DNA of 64,000 nucleotides from Cyclobacteriaceae bacterium (GCA_019638235.1 JAHBUE010000001.1:1350492-1414491), one strand, 5' to 3'. Numbered from the stretch's first letter, positions 34,922 through 45,233 are shown. The notes: a model not told the origin generated them from the sequence alone. Numbers and translations are program-made.

Positions 34922-35947
34922 ATGAATACAGGGAAGCACTTTTTTGCAGTTTTGAGCCTGCTGTTTTTTGCCTTTGCAGCCTTCGGTCAGGACGACCGGA
35001 AAGATAAAACTGCAGTAACCTATGAGGAACTTTATGATGAGCCGTACTCTATCAATAAACTCTTTGTAGGATTTCAGCCGCTTTACGGAGATGTTTTTGC
35101 AACCAACATCAACGCTGGCTTTGGCTTTGATGCGCAATATTTCCTTAAAGATAAAATGAGCTTTAAAGCGCATTTCAGGAAAACATATAGCAAGGTGTTT
35201 TATGATTTCTCGCGCGACCTGGCGCAGAAAATAAGCGATGTGGACAATCGCACTGAGGTTTACAATTATTATGAATTTGGAGGTACTTATCACATTAAGG
35301 ATACTGAGTCAAGCTCAAAAACCAAGATGTTCCTGTACAAGAATAGTTATAAAGGCAATAAATGGGCTGCGCGTGTTCCGCTCAATGCCGAAATCCCCTG
35401 CAAATTACGGACGATTCAAGGTGTGCGGTTGGGCGGAATTTTCTGGGATAGCTCAACCGATATAAACAGGGCGCTTGCCGTGCAGGATTTAACTAACGCA
35501 GATTTGAAGAATGCTGAAAATGATGGCTTACCTGCCGGAATAGATATTTTTTCCAATATATCCGCTAAAGGTTTTTATGTGGGTGGGTCAATGACCTGGA
35601 TCAGGAATGTGGCCGTAAGTTTTGATAAGTTTGAAACAGGCGTGGATGATTTAATCCTGACAACCTATTTTGATATTCTTGTTTCGCCCTGGATTTCTCT
35701 TGATGATATTGTATATAACGATGGTAATGGCGCAAAGATTTATGGCATTGATGCCATTAAAACCAACACCTTTGGTTTCCGGGCGGGTATTGAAGGCAGA
35801 TTTAACCGGGCGTTAAGCTGGTCGTATGGTGCTGAAATGGGGTATCGCCCCAGCATTGACGGACGGGGATTTTTTGCTGTATTAAAAATCAGTTTCCCGG
35901 TTTACAGCACCAACCTCGATTACAAAGTTGAAGCCTTTGGCAAGTAA
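34922..35947 (+). CDS. Secreted protein, probable outer-membrane beta barrel, downstream of the metal pump
   Basis: A 341-residue protein with a signal peptide (FAVLSLLFFAFAAFGQ) and many strand-like segments with aromatic residues: FGFDAQYFLKDKMSFKAHF, KGFYVGGSMTWIRNVAV and FGFRAGIEGRFNRALSWSY. I recognise no named family. It stands 143 bases behind the RND gene, beyond a hairpin, so it may be separately transcribed, but its position suggests a link to the efflux locus or to hutI, two bases after it. A role as an outer-membrane channel or sensor is speculation. Confidence 0.7.
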   Translation: MNTGKHFFAVLSLLFFAFAAFGQDDRKDKTAVTYEELYDEPYSINKLFVGFQPLYGDVFATNINAGFGFDAQYFLKDKMSFKAHFRKTYSKVFYDFSRDLAQKISDVDNRTEVYNYYEFGGTYHIKDTESSSKTKMFLYKNSYKGNKWAARVPLNAEIPCKLRTIQGVRLGGIFWDSSTDINRALAVQDLTNADLKNAENDGLPAGIDIFSNISAKGFYVGGSMTWIRNVAVSFDKFETGVDDLILTTYFDILVSPWISLDDIVYNDGNGAKIYGIDAIKTNTFGFRAGIEGRFNRALSWSYGAEMGYRPSIDGRGFFAVLKISFPVYSTNLDYKVEAFGK

Positions 35948-35949
35948 CC

Positions 35950-37200
35950 GTGCGGCAGGTGGTCTGCGACATCCTCATCACAAACATCAAAGGACTTGTA
36001 CAGGTAAGAGAAAGCACTCCTTTACCGTTGAAAGGCAAGGCTATGGACGAACTGCCCGTGCTTAAAAATGCCTGGCTTGCAATAAAAGATGAAATCATTT
36101 TTGATTATGGCCTGATGCCGGATTTACCCGGTAATTGTTCAGCAACACAAACTATTGATGCCGCACACCGTTTTGTGTTTCCTTCATTTGTGGATTCACA
36201 CACGCATTTGGTTTTTGCGGCCAGTCGCGAGGAGGAGTTTGTGATGAAAATAAAAGGTGCAAGTTATGAACAGATTGCTGCAAGTGGAGGAGGCATTTTA
36301 AATTCAGCAAAGAAACTACAACAAATTTCAGAAGATGAATTGTTTGAACGCTCGCTTGTTCGCGCAAAAGAAATAATTCAGTCGGGAACAGGTGTTGTTG
36401 AAATTAAAAGCGGCTACGGGTTAACAACTGCCGATGAACTTAAAATGCTTCGTGTTGCCAGGCGAATTGGTAAAGAAACTCCGTTGACTGTTCGCACCAC
36501 GTTTCTTGGGGCACATGCAGTTCCGAAAGAAGTAAAGAAGCAAGATTACATTAAACAGATAATAGAGGAGATGATTCCGGCTGTGGCCGAAGAAAACCTG
36601 GCAGACTACATTGATGTTTTTTGCGAACAGGGCTTTTTCTCACCGGAAGAAACAGAACAAATTGTTGAACGCGGTAAAACCTTCGGGCTGAAACCCCGCA
36701 TTCATGCCAACCAGTTACACCGTTCGGGTGGGGTGCAGGCAGGCGTAAAAACCGGTGCATTAAGTGTTGATCATCTTGAAAATATTGGCGAAGAAGAAAT
36801 AGAACTTTTGAAAAACAGCACGGTAATGCCCACAGCGTTGCCGGGTGCTGCGTTCTTTTTAGGGTTGCCGTTTCCCCCTGCCCGCAACATGATTGATGCC
36901 GGGCTGCCGTTGGCCATCGCATCCGACTATAACCCCGGAAGCGCACCTTCTGGCAATATGTCGTTAATGGTAGCGCTGGCTTGCATAAAAATGAAGATGA
37001 CACCCGAAGAGGTGATTAATGCCGCTACCATCAATACGGCCTGCGCATTGGAACTACAACAGGCACACGGAAGTATAACAAAAGGAAAAACAGCGAATAT
37101 TTTTATCACCAAACCTATTCCTTCTATTGCCTTTCTCCCGTATGCGTTTGGTAGTAATGTTATTGACACAGTAATTCTACGCGGCAAGGTTAAACCTTAA
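35950..37200 (+). CDS. hutI: Imidazolonepropionase
   Basis: A 416-residue amidohydrolase starting at GTG 35950. The metal-binding FPSFVDSHTHLVF motif (HxH), HANQLHRSGG with a later His in SVDHLENIG, and the terminal Asp in IASDYNPGSAPSGN fit HutI, which hydrolyses 4-imidazolone-5-propanoate to formiminoglutamate in histidine degradation. Length and motif order fit. No hutH, hutU or hutG lies within the window, so the other pathway genes must be elsewhere or absent. The stop is followed within a few bases by a CCCTAA-type repeat array. Confidence 0.93.
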   Translation: MRQVVCDILITNIKGLVQVRESTPLPLKGKAMDELPVLKNAWLAIKDEIIFDYGLMPDLPGNCSATQTIDAAHRFVFPSFVDSHTHLVFAASREEEFVMKIKGASYEQIAASGGGILNSAKKLQQISEDELFERSLVRAKEIIQSGTGVVEIKSGYGLTTADELKMLRVARRIGKETPLTVRTTFLGAHAVPKEVKKQDYIKQIIEEMIPAVAEENLADYIDVFCEQGFFSPEETEQIVERGKTFGLKPRIHANQLHRSGGVQAGVKTGALSVDHLENIGEEEIELLKNSTVMPTALPGAAFFLGLPFPPARNMIDAGLPLAIASDYNPGSAPSGNMSLMVALACIKMKMTPEEVINAATINTACALELQQAHGSITKGKTANIFITKPIPSIAFLPYAFGSNVIDTVILRGKVKP

Positions 37201-37207
37201 TGGCTGG

Positions 37208-37250
37208 CTACTAAGCCCTAAGTCCTAATACCCAAGCCCTAATCCCTAAT
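37208..37250. repeat. CCCTAA-family degenerate repeat array
   Basis: The units CCCTAAG, TCCTAAT, CCCAAG, CCCTAAT and CCCTAAT run head to tail between the convergent hutI and OsmC genes. The TAG stop codon of the OsmC gene (37246-37248 read on the minus strand) is itself part of the array. An inverted relative lies at 50945-50998. Confidence 0.65.
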
Positions 37251-37650
37251 TATTTTTTATTTCAACCGAGAAAGTGATTTTGCTGCTCAACGATGCCGCA
37301 ACAGAACAATATTTTTCCAACGACAATGCCGCTACTTTGTTCAGTTCTTCTTCGGTTACATCGGGCGAGGTGATAATGTAGGTACAGTGTATGTCGGTAA
37401 ACCTGCGAGGCGTTTCGTCCCTGCGCACCCCGGTAGTTTCAATAACAAAGTCGGTAATTGTTTTCTTTCGCTTTTTCAGAATGAGTACAATATCCACAGC
37501 GCCACATCCCGCCAACGATGAAAGTAATAGTTCAACAGGCGATTGCGCCTGCTTGTTGTCGGCTGAACGCATGTCTATTGTTATGGTATGGCCTGCGGTA
37601 TTGGTGGCTTCATACACTTCATCTTCGAGCATTCGGGTAATGATTTTCAT
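37246..37650 (-). CDS. OsmC/Ohr-family protein
   Basis: A 134-residue protein of the OsmC family. The two redox-centre cysteines are seen in SLAGCGAVDI (about residue 49) and KYCSVAASLS (about residue 115). OsmC proteins are dimeric peroxidases that reduce organic hydroperoxides in the cytoplasm. The N-terminal Arg/Glu pattern is weaker than in Ohr, so the OsmC subgroup (YhfA-like) is more likely. It ends inside the CCCTAA repeat array. It is divergent from apt, with a 68-base gap between starts. Confidence 0.9.
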   Translation of the reverse strand: MKIITRMLEDEVYEATNTAGHTITIDMRSADNKQAQSPVELLLSSLAGCGAVDIVLILKKRKKTITDFVIETTGVRRDETPRRFTDIHCTYIITSPDVTEEELNKVAALSLEKYCSVAASLSSKITFSVEIKNN

Positions 37651-37666
37651 AGAAATAGCTTATAGG

Positions 37667-37697
37667 TTTTTATTGTGATAACACTCCGTTATTTTTG
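37667..37697 (+). promoter_or_regulatory. Predicted apt promoter
   Basis: TTTT (37667-37670), 19 bases, then a perfect TATTTTTG (37690-37697). The apt ATG at 37719 lies 21 bases later, giving a short leader. It also rules out the earlier TTG at 37695 as the apt start. Confidence 0.55.
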
Positions 37698-37718
37698 GCA
37701 AGTTATAAAAATCACCCA

Positions 37719-38252
37719 ATGACATTAGAAGAAAGAATTAAAAGTACCATCCGCGATGTGCAGGATTACCCTAAACCCGGTATTGTGTTTAAAGACATTA
37801 CCCCGGTGTTGTCTGACCCGGAACTGCTAAGCGATATTGTACGAAAAATAGCAGAACAGTACCGCGACCAAAAGATAGACGCCATTGCAGCCGTAGAAGC
37901 ACGTGGTTTTATTATGGGGGGCATATTGGCGCATGAACTGGGTTGTAGTTTTTTGCCCGTGCGCAAGGTTGGTAAACTACCCTACACAACGCTTTCGGAG
38001 AAATATACATTAGAGTACGGTACCGCTGCTATTGAAATGCATGTCGATGCCGTGCATAAAGGCTGGAACGTGTTGGTTCATGACGACCTGTTGGCTACGG
38101 GCGGGACAGCCGGGGCTGCTGCCCGATTGGTTAAACAATCGGGTGGGGTAGTGGCTGGGTTTTCATTCCTGATTAACCTGTCGTTTTTGCCAGGCTATGC
38201 CCGCCTCGAAAAGGAATTTGGAATTAAACCCGATTGTTTGGTTACGTATTAG
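37719..38252 (+). CDS. apt: Adenine phosphoribosyltransferase
   Basis: A 177-residue enzyme that joins adenine and PRPP to form AMP in purine salvage. Family marks are FPKPGIVF-like DYPKPGIVFKDITPVL, AIAAVEARGFIMGG, LPVRKVGKLPYTT, and the PRPP loop VLVHDDLLATGGTA. Residues are as in E. coli Apt except minor changes. The ATG at 37719 was chosen because homologues begin near MTLEERIKSTIRD and the promoter lies upstream. It is a single-gene unit ended by the terminator at 38298-38328. Confidence 0.95.
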   Translation: MTLEERIKSTIRDVQDYPKPGIVFKDITPVLSDPELLSDIVRKIAEQYRDQKIDAIAAVEARGFIMGGILAHELGCSFLPVRKVGKLPYTTLSEKYTLEYGTAAIEMHVDAVHKGWNVLVHDDLLATGGTAGAAARLVKQSGGVVAGFSFLINLSFLPGYARLEKEFGIKPDCLVTY

Positions 38253-38297
38253 CCATTCAGGCAATTATTCTTTTCAGAAATAACAAAGAGATAAAAT

Positions 38298-38328
38298 AAA
38301 AAGGCCACCTGCATTAGGTGGCCTTTTT
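38298..38328. terminator. Bidirectional rho-independent terminator, apt / M16 protease
   Basis: A perfect 13-bp stem, AAAAAGGCCACCT (38298-38310) with AGGTGGCCTTTTT (38316-38328), and a 5-nt loop. It has a T-run on both strands and lies between two convergent genes. Confidence 0.95.
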
Positions 38329-38348
38329 GATTTGCGAAACAACTATTG

Positions 38349-41159
38349 TTATTTCTCTTCGGCTTTGGCTTTAGCCTTCGCGAAATCTCCGGCCTTTACA
38401 ATATTAAAAGATTCAGCTTTCAGGTGTTTTTTCATAGCAGAATTGATCTGCTCAGGAGTCAGTTCTGATATCTTTTTTTCAAGATTCTCATCCCATGTCA
38501 AATCACGCCCCAAAAACAGATAATTGCTCAACGTGTTTGCAAGGCTTCTGTCCTGTGCACGGCTAACCGTGCGTGATTGCAGCCAGCCCGATTTTGCAGC
38601 AGCAATTTCTTCTTCTGTAAACCCTTCCGTTGATGCCTTTTCAATTTCCTCTTTAAATGCAGCTTCAAGCTTTTCAACATTTTCTGGTGCATAAATAGCA
38701 TACGCCATAAACGTTCCGATTGGGTCGATAGAGCCTGCGCTGAAGTTAGAGCCAACACCATAACTCAATCCTTCTTTCTGACGAATACGGGTAGCCAGGC
38801 GCGAGTTCAGAAAACCTCCGCCCAACATATAGTTACCTAATACCAAGGCAGGATAGTCAGGATTATCATCACGCATATCAGTAGTGTACATGGCTACAAA
38901 CATAGCGTTAGCCTTGTCGGGAGTTTCAATCGATTCATTGATCACGGGTACATCAAACCTTTTTCCGGGAAGACGTGTATAGGTAGAGGGACTTTTCCAG
39001 TTTCCAAACAACTCGCTAACCAGGCTTTGTATCTCCGCTGCATCGAAATCACCCACTACCGAAAGTGTGGTATTAGAAGCCCCGTAGAATTCCTTATAGA
39101 ATTTCTTAACATCGTCTAATTTCAATGCCTTAATAGCAGCGATAGACTCATCAAAATCTTCTACATAGCGCGGATCTGATTTAGGATACGGGCTTATGTG
39201 TTTCTGGATTTTTGTGAATGCAATAGATTGTGGCTCGCTACGTTGAGATTCTATACCGGCAATATCTTCACTTTTAGCTTTTTCAAATTCATCTGCCGGG
39301 AAAGCCGGTTCTTTTAATATTTCAGCAACCAGTTTCAGCACTTCGGCCAGATTAGGTTTTGTGGTACTGATGGATACATACGCCTGTTGTGCTCCTCCAC
39401 CAATAGATACATTGGCTTTCAGCCTGTCAAACTCATCTTTTATATCCTGACGGCTGCGTTTTGCCGTACCTTTATTCAACAGTCTTCCGGCATAACTGGC
39501 CGCATTGCCTTTACCTGCCAGTGCCTTTTCATTGCCAAACCGGAAGGTTATAACCGCCTCCACAGCCTCACCACGAGTTTTCTTGGGTAATAGCGCAAGT
39601 TTAATACCACCGGGAAGTTCTGTGCGTGTTGTTCTTTCTTCGATGTTAGCTGGTGATGGATCAAATGCTTCGCCTTGGGCTACACTTTGTTGCCCTTTAT
39701 AATCTTTTACAAGTAATTCAACATCGGGCGCAGCAGGAATTTCGGCACGATCGGGATTTTCAGTAGGAATAAATATGCCTACCGTACGGTTATCCTGTTT
39801 AATATATTGTTTGGCAACCCGTGCTACATCTTCTGCTGTAACGGCTTTTATCCGGTCACGGGTAAGGTGTAACAATCGCCAGTCCCCGGTTCCAATGGCT
39901 TCGCTCAACGCCAACCCTACCCGTTCAGATGAATTAAACATTAAGTCAGTCTGTTTCAGGATTTCAGTTTTGGCGCGTTCAATCTCTTCTTTGGTAGGTG
40001 GATTTTTACTAATGTCATCGAGGGTTTTAAGCATAGCTTTTTTTGCATCGTCTAATGATTTCTCTTTCAGTACCTCTGCAATGTTGAGCATCAAGCCGGG
40101 TTCTTTCCATTGGAAATCAAACGTAAAAGTTGAACTGGCTAATTTGGTATCGACCAGAGCTTTATATAGCCTACCGGAGGGCTCGGTGCCTAATACCTGG
40201 GAGAGAACGGCCACAGGCGCATAATCGGCATGAGATCCAGGCGGTATGCGGTAAGCAGCCATTACTAATTGTAAATCACCAACTCTGCGCACGGTTACAG
40301 TACGTTCACCATCCTGAGTTGGATCAAGAGTATAAAATTGCTGCAATTCACGAGTAGGTTTGGGTATTGCACCAAAGTATTGATTCACCAACTCTAATGT
40401 TTTTGGTTCATCGAATTTTCCAGCTACCACCAATACGGCATTGTCTGGTTGGTAGTATTTCTTGTAAAATGCCTGAAGTCTTTCGATGGAAACGTTCTCA
40501 ATATCAGAACGTGCACCAATGGTGGACTTACCATAGTTATGCCAATCGAACGCGGCCGACATGGTACGTTGCATCAACACGCGAAATGGACTATTTTCAC
40601 CGGATTCAAATTCATTGCGCACTACTGTCATTTCGCTGTCTAAGTCCTTTTTTGCAATAAAAGAATTTACCATGCGATCAGCTTCGAGATCAAGCGCCCA
40701 CTTCAGGTTTTCTTCAGTAGCGCTAAACGTTTCAAAATAATTAGTACGGTCAACCCATGTTGTCCCATTTGGTCTTGCCCCATGCTCAGTCAATTCCTGG
40801 GGAATATTAGGATGTCGTGGGGTTCCTTTGAACACCAAATGCTCCAGCAAGTGCGCCATACCCGTTTCGCCATAGTTTTCATGCTTGGAGCCTACCAGGT
40901 AGGTAATATTTACTGTGATGGTCTGCTTGGACTGATCGGGAAAGAGCAACACTCTTAACCCGTTGTGCAACCTGTATTCTGTAATTCCTTCTACCGAGGT
41001 AACCTTAACCGGAGCCGGGAGTTGAGGTTTAACTTCCGGAGCGGGTGCTGTTGTTTCAACCGCTTTTTTGTCCTGGGTCTTGGATTTCTTCTTTTGTGCA
41101 AAGCCGCTTCCGGCCACTAAGAGGAGAAGAATCCAAATAAAAATCTGTCGTTTTAACAT
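38349..41159 (-). CDS. M16-family zinc metallopeptidase, two-module, secreted
   Basis: A 936-residue protein. A signal peptide (IFIWILLLLVAGSGFAQ) precedes an N-terminal M16 module with the inverted zinc motif HLLEH in GMAHLLEHLVFKGT (about residue 104), and MTVVRNEFESGENSP supplying the distal Glu. A second M16 module from about residue 480 lacks the zinc site, as usual for the inactive half. Such enzymes degrade peptides in the periplasm. It is monocistronic: convergent with apt and bounded by a bidirectional terminator. The opposite flank is 254 bp of noncoding DNA. Confidence 0.93.
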   Translation of the reverse strand: MLKRQIFIWILLLLVAGSGFAQKKKSKTQDKKAVETTAPAPEVKPQLPAPVKVTSVEGITEYRLHNGLRVLLFPDQSKQTITVNITYLVGSKHENYGETGMAHLLEHLVFKGTPRHPNIPQELTEHGARPNGTTWVDRTNYFETFSATEENLKWALDLEADRMVNSFIAKKDLDSEMTVVRNEFESGENSPFRVLMQRTMSAAFDWHNYGKSTIGARSDIENVSIERLQAFYKKYYQPDNAVLVVAGKFDEPKTLELVNQYFGAIPKPTRELQQFYTLDPTQDGERTVTVRRVGDLQLVMAAYRIPPGSHADYAPVAVLSQVLGTEPSGRLYKALVDTKLASSTFTFDFQWKEPGLMLNIAEVLKEKSLDDAKKAMLKTLDDISKNPPTKEEIERAKTEILKQTDLMFNSSERVGLALSEAIGTGDWRLLHLTRDRIKAVTAEDVARVAKQYIKQDNRTVGIFIPTENPDRAEIPAAPDVELLVKDYKGQQSVAQGEAFDPSPANIEERTTRTELPGGIKLALLPKKTRGEAVEAVITFRFGNEKALAGKGNAASYAGRLLNKGTAKRSRQDIKDEFDRLKANVSIGGGAQQAYVSISTTKPNLAEVLKLVAEILKEPAFPADEFEKAKSEDIAGIESQRSEPQSIAFTKIQKHISPYPKSDPRYVEDFDESIAAIKALKLDDVKKFYKEFYGASNTTLSVVGDFDAAEIQSLVSELFGNWKSPSTYTRLPGKRFDVPVINESIETPDKANAMFVAMYTTDMRDDNPDYPALVLGNYMLGGGFLNSRLATRIRQKEGLSYGVGSNFSAGSIDPIGTFMAYAIYAPENVEKLEAAFKEEIEKASTEGFTEEEIAAAKSGWLQSRTVSRAQDRSLANTLSNYLFLGRDLTWDENLEKKISELTPEQINSAMKKHLKAESFNIVKAGDFAKAKAKAEEK

Positions 41160-41413
41160 AGTTTTAATATTTGGTTTGAGGTGCTGAAATTACAAGGATG
41201 CAGGGCTATATCCAAGAAAGATAAAGCCATAATTGTGCGTTTTTGGAACCGGATTGTTCGTTATTGAACGGCCTGAAAATGTGCCATTTACATGAGGCTT
41301 ACCGTAAGTATGTGGTATAGTGAATATTTCTTAATGTATTAACAATCTTTTAACGTTCGCACTGCAACCTGAAAGCAATTATAACGTCTTAGTAGGTATT
41401 AATGATTTTGGCT

Positions 41414-41788
41414 ATGAAAAAGTTGTTCCTGATTTTCTGTCTGTCCGGTTTGATGGGGTTCTCGCTGGTTGCGTTTGGTGCCACTGACTTACCTGCAGAA
41501 AACTCAACAATTACCTTTCTTAAAAGTGGCTCTGTGGTGCAGGTGCTGTATGCTACTGAAGAACAAAATACCGCACGAATTGCAATAACAAATTCAAAAG
41601 GGCATGACGTGTATTCGGAAGTTGTGCGTACACCGAATGGTTTTAATCGTTCCTATAATCTATCAGGTCTTCCGGCAGGAGAATACCAGGTTACTGTAAC
41701 CGATGATAAAACTTCGTGTAGTGAGAAAATAAGTGTTGAGAAGCAGAATGGATTTTTATCCGGGCTGATGACCAAAAGAATCAGATAA
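41414..41788 (+). CDS. Small secreted Ig-fold-like protein
   Basis: A 124-residue product. The signal peptide (KKLFLIFCLSGLMGFSLVAFG) is followed by a single all-beta domain: IAITNSKGHDVYSEV, YNLSGLPAGEYQVTVTDDK. The last motif (sLsGLpaGeYtVtvtd) resembles the Ig-like module found in T9SS C-terminal sorting domains and in DUF3244-type proteins, but it lacks the terminal lysine-rich end of a T9SS signal. Function is unknown. ATG 41414 was preferred over 41402 because it gives a typical signal peptide. It converges with the IcmF gene, 18 bases apart. Confidence 0.75.
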   Translation: MKKLFLIFCLSGLMGFSLVAFGATDLPAENSTITFLKSGSVVQVLYATEEQNTARIAITNSKGHDVYSEVVRTPNGFNRSYNLSGLPAGEYQVTVTDDKTSCSEKISVEKQNGFLSGLMTKRIR

Positions 41789-41806
41789 ACCGCATTGCAG
41801 TTCCTT

Positions 41807-44800
41807 CTACATATTCCTCCGGTATTGCCCGCCTACTTCAAATAATGCTTTAGTTATCTGCCCAAGCGAGCAAACTTTTGCGGCTTCCATCAGTTCTTCA
41901 AAAATGTTTTTGTTTTGGATGGCGGCCTGCTGAACACGCTCCAGCATACCCGGAATTTTACCGGCATGGAACTGGTGCAGGTTGTGCAGCATGGCAATCT
42001 GGTATTCTTTTTCTTCGGTAGTTGCGCGGATTACTTCTTGCGGCAACACAGTTGGCGAGCCTTTTGAACTTAGAAATGTATTCACGCCAATGATGGGATA
42101 TTCGCCCGTGTGTTTCAGGGTTTCGTAGTATAAACTTTCTTCCTGTATTTTTCCGCGTTGGTACATGGTTTCCATTGCGCCCAATACACCCCCGCGTTCG
42201 GTAATGCGATCAAATTCCGAAAGCACGGCTTCTTCTACTAAATCTGTAAGTTCTTCAATAATGAATGATCCCTGTAAAGGATTTTCATTTTTCGCCAGGC
42301 CAAGTTCTTTGTTGATAATCAACTGTATGGCCATTGCCCTGCGAACACTTTCTTCGGTTGGCGTGGTGATGGCTTCATCGTAGGCGTTTGTATGCAGCGA
42401 ATTGCAGTTGTCATATATCGCGTAAAGCGCTTGTAATGTTGTGCGGATGTCGTTGAAGTCAATCTCCTGCGCGTGCAATGAACGACCTGATGTTTGAATG
42501 TGGTATTTCAACATTTGCGAACGCGCATCTGCACCATATTTGTTTTTCAATGCTTTTGCCCATATTCTTCTTGCCACGCGACCGATAACGGCATATTCCG
42601 GATCAACACCATTGCTGAAGAAAAACGACAGGTTGGGAGCGAAGGCATTGATGTCCATTCCCCGGCTTAGGTAATATTCAACGTAAGTAAATCCGTTGGA
42701 TAATGTAAACGCTAACTGTGTAATAGGATTTGCGCCTGCTTCTGCAATATGATACCCCGAAATAGAAACAGAGTAAAAGTTTCGTACTTTTTTGTTGATG
42801 AAATATTGCTGCACATCGCCCATGAGACGAAGAGCAAATTCAGTAGAGAAGATACACGTATTCTGTGCCTGATCTTCTTTCAAGATATCGGCCTGAACAG
42901 TACCACGCACCTGCGATAAGGTTTCAGTTTTTATTTTTTCGTAAACATCTTTCGGCAATACCTGGTCACCCGTAACGCCAAGTAACATTAAACCAAGCCC
43001 GTCATTACCTTTGGGTAAATCTCCCTGATATGAAGGCTGGCCTTTTTCTTTATAGATACTTTTAATCTTTTGCCGAACTTCTTCTTCCAATCCGTTTTGT
43101 TTAATGTAAAGCTCACATTGCTGGTCGATAGCGGCATTCATAAAATAAGCTAACAGCATAGGTGCCGGGCCGTTAATAGTCATCGACACGGATGTTTTGG
43201 GATCGGCAAGATTAAAGCCACTGTATAATTTCTTCGCATCATCCAAACAACAAATGCTTACACCCGAGTTGCCGATTTTTCCATAAATATCCGGACGATA
43301 ATCCGGATCGTTTCCGTAAAGCGTAACCGAATCAAACGCAGTAGATAAACGCTTGGCAGGCATAGCCAAACTTACGTAATGGAAACGCCTGTTGGTGCGC
43401 TCGGGGCCGCCTTCACCGGCAAACATGCGCGTAGGGTCTTCACCTTCGCGTTTGAATGGATAGATACCCGCTGTGTAGGGAAATTCGCCTGGAACATTTT
43501 CCTGTAAACTCCAGCGCAGCAAATCGCCCCAACTTGAATATTTGGGAAGAACAACTTTTGGTATTTGCGTGTGCGATAGTGATTCGGTGTGTGTTTGAAT
43601 GCCGATTTCCTTATCGCGAACTTTAAATTTAAAAACGGGTTCCTTGTATTTCTTTACTTTATCTGTCCACTCTTCAATCAGTTTCCAGTTTTTCGGATCG
43701 AGGTTTAGTTTGATGCGATCGAATTCTGCCTGAAGAATTTTTTTTATCTCACCTTCAGAAATGGATTCAATCGTTTTATTAATGGCATACAATTTTTCTG
43801 CAACTATCGCTTGTTCGTTCACCCATTCATCGTATTGGCGGTTGTTTTCGGAAATTTCGCTGAGGTAGCGTGTACGATGCGGAGGAATAACAAATATCTT
43901 CTCCGACATTTCCCGTGTTATCGCAAATGATGATTGTAAGTCTGTACTTGTTTTTTCAACAATCTTATCAATAATGTGTTTGTAAAGCTGGTTGGTGCCC
44001 GGATCGTTAAACTGCGAAGCAATCGTTCCGAACACCGGCATATCTTCAGGTTTTTTGTTCCAAAGTTGATGGTTGCGTTGGTATTGTTTTTTTACATCGC
44101 GCAATGCATCAAGGGCGCCACGCTTGTCAAATTTGTTCAGGGCAATTATATCGGCAAAATCCAGCATGTCTATTTTTTCAAGCTGCGTGGCGGCACCATA
44201 TTCGGGTGTCATCACGTAAAGTGACACATCACTGTGATCGAGGATTTCCGTATCGCTTTGGCCAATACCGGACGTTTCTAAAATGATGAGATCAAACCCG
44301 GCCGCTTTTAATATTTGTATCGCCTCCTTTACATAAGCCGACAACGCGAGGTTGGATTGACGCGTAGCCAACGAACGCATGTACACTCTTGGATTGTTGA
44401 TGGCATTCATGCGAATGCGATCGCCTAACAACGCACCACCAGTTTTACGTTTAGAAGGATCGACTGAAATCAGTCCGATAGACTTATCTTTAAAATCTGC
44501 AAGAAACCTTCTTACGATTTCATCAACCATAGAAGATTTGCCTGCACCACCCGTTCCGGTTATGCCCAGCACGGGCGCTTTAGAAGTTGCCGCTTTTTTA
44601 TTGATTTCGGTGAAAATGTCTTTGTGCTCATCGTAATAATTTTCTGCTGCCGAAATGGTTTGTGCAATCGCCAAAGAATTGTCAACTGTTAATTGCAACT
44701 TGTTAATTGATTTTCCTGTTGGAAAATCGCTTTGCTGAACGAGGTCATTAATCATCCCTTGCAACCCCAGCGCACGGCCGTCATCGGGCGAGTAAATTTT

Positions 44801-45211
44801 GGTGATGCCATATTCCATCAGCTCTTTTATTTCATCGGGCAGGATTACGCCTCCGCCACCACCAAAGATTTTAATATGTCCTGCGCCTTTTTCGCGCAGC
44901 AGGTCGCGCATGTATTTAAAGTATTCGTTGTGCCCGCCCTGGTAGCTGGTCATGGCAATAGCCTGGGCATCTTCTTGTATGGCAGTGTTCACCACTTCTT
45001 CCACACTGCGGTCGTGGCCGAGGTGAATTACCTCAACGCCCGTAGCCTGGATAATCCTGCGCATGATGTTAATGGCGGCATCGTGCCCGTCAAACAGGCT
45101 TGCGGCCGTTACAATACGGACTTTGTTTTTGGGTTTATAGGGTTCAGAGGCCTGGTGCCCTGCCTGGTCGGCTTTTTCAGTTTTTTTTGGAGAAATGGTT
45201 TCCGTGCTCAT
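41807..45211 (-). CDS. icmF: Fused isobutyryl-CoA mutase IcmF (cobalamin-dependent)
   Basis: A 1134-residue protein. The N-terminal B12-binding domain has the histidine-loop [13 protein letters not shown]. The central MeaI-type G-protein chaperone has the P-loop GTGGAGKSS and [12 protein letters not shown]. The C-terminal acyl-CoA mutase barrel has [10 protein letters not shown], and [16 protein letters not shown]. This B12-GTPase-mutase order defines IcmF, which interconverts isobutyryl-CoA and n-butyryl-CoA (and can act on isovaleryl-CoA). A perfect -7 box TATTTTTG (45241-45234) lies 22 bases upstream. A TTGTCAATTG-type repeat encodes part of the linker between the first two domains. The adjacent M28 gene is separate. 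Confidence 0.95.
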   Translation of the reverse strand: MSTETISPKKTEKADQAGHQASEPYKPKNKVRIVTAASLFDGHDAAINIMRRIIQATGVEVIHLGHDRSVEEVVNTAIQEDAQAIAMTSYQGGHNEYFKYMRDLLREKGAGHIKIFGGGGGVILPDEIKELMEYGITKIYSPDDGRALGLQGMINDLVQQSDFPTGKSINKLQLTVDNSLAIAQTISAAENYYDEHKDIFTEINKKAATSKAPVLGITGTGGAGKSSMVDEIVRRFLADFKDKSIGLISVDPSKRKTGGALLGDRIRMNAINNPRVYMRSLATRQSNLALSAYVKEAIQILKAAGFDLIILETSGIGQSDTEILDHSDVSLYVMTPEYGAATQLEKIDMLDFADIIALNKFDKRGALDALRDVKKQYQRNHQLWNKKPEDMPVFGTIASQFNDPGTNQLYKHIIDKIVEKTSTDLQSSFAITREMSEKIFVIPPHRTRYLSEISENNRQYDEWVNEQAIVAEKLYAINKTIESISEGEIKKILQAEFDRIKLNLDPKNWKLIEEWTDKVKKYKEPVFKFKVRDKEIGIQTHTESLSHTQIPKVVLPKYSSWGDLLRWSLQENVPGEFPYTAGIYPFKREGEDPTRMFAGEGGPERTNRRFHYVSLAMPAKRLSTAFDSVTLYGNDPDYRPDIYGKIGNSGVSICCLDDAKKLYSGFNLADPKTSVSMTINGPAPMLLAYFMNAAIDQQCELYIKQNGLEEEVRQKIKSIYKEKGQPSYQGDLPKGNDGLGLMLLGVTGDQVLPKDVYEKIKTETLSQVRGTVQADILKEDQAQNTCIFSTEFALRLMGDVQQYFINKKVRNFYSVSISGYHIAEAGANPITQLAFTLSNGFTYVEYYLSRGMDINAFAPNLSFFFSNGVDPEYAVIGRVARRIWAKALKNKYGADARSQMLKYHIQTSGRSLHAQEIDFNDIRTTLQALYAIYDNCNSLHTNAYDEAITTPTEESVRRAMAIQLIINKELGLAKNENPLQGSFIIEELTDLVEEAVLSEFDRITERGGVLGAMETMYQRGKIQEESLYYETLKHTGEYPIIGVNTFLSSKGSPTVLPQEVIRATTEEKEYQIAMLHNLHQFHAGKIPGMLERVQQAAIQNKNIFEELMEAAKVCSLGQITKALFEVGGQYRRNM
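44677..44710. repeat. TTGTCAATTG-family repeat array inside icmF
   Basis: Units AATTGTC, AACTGTT, AATTGCA, ACTTGTT and AATTGA run through the linker between the B12 domain and the GTPase domain of icmF (residues about 167-178, reading LQLTVDNSL). It is read in frame without harm, as expected in a flexible linker. Confidence 0.55.
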
Positions 45212-45233
45212 AGCATCAATTCATCGAACAGCC

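Noticed and set aside
40130..40660. Several plus-strand frames opposite the M16 protease
   Set aside because: They sit entirely within the protease gene and lack family motifs or start signals.
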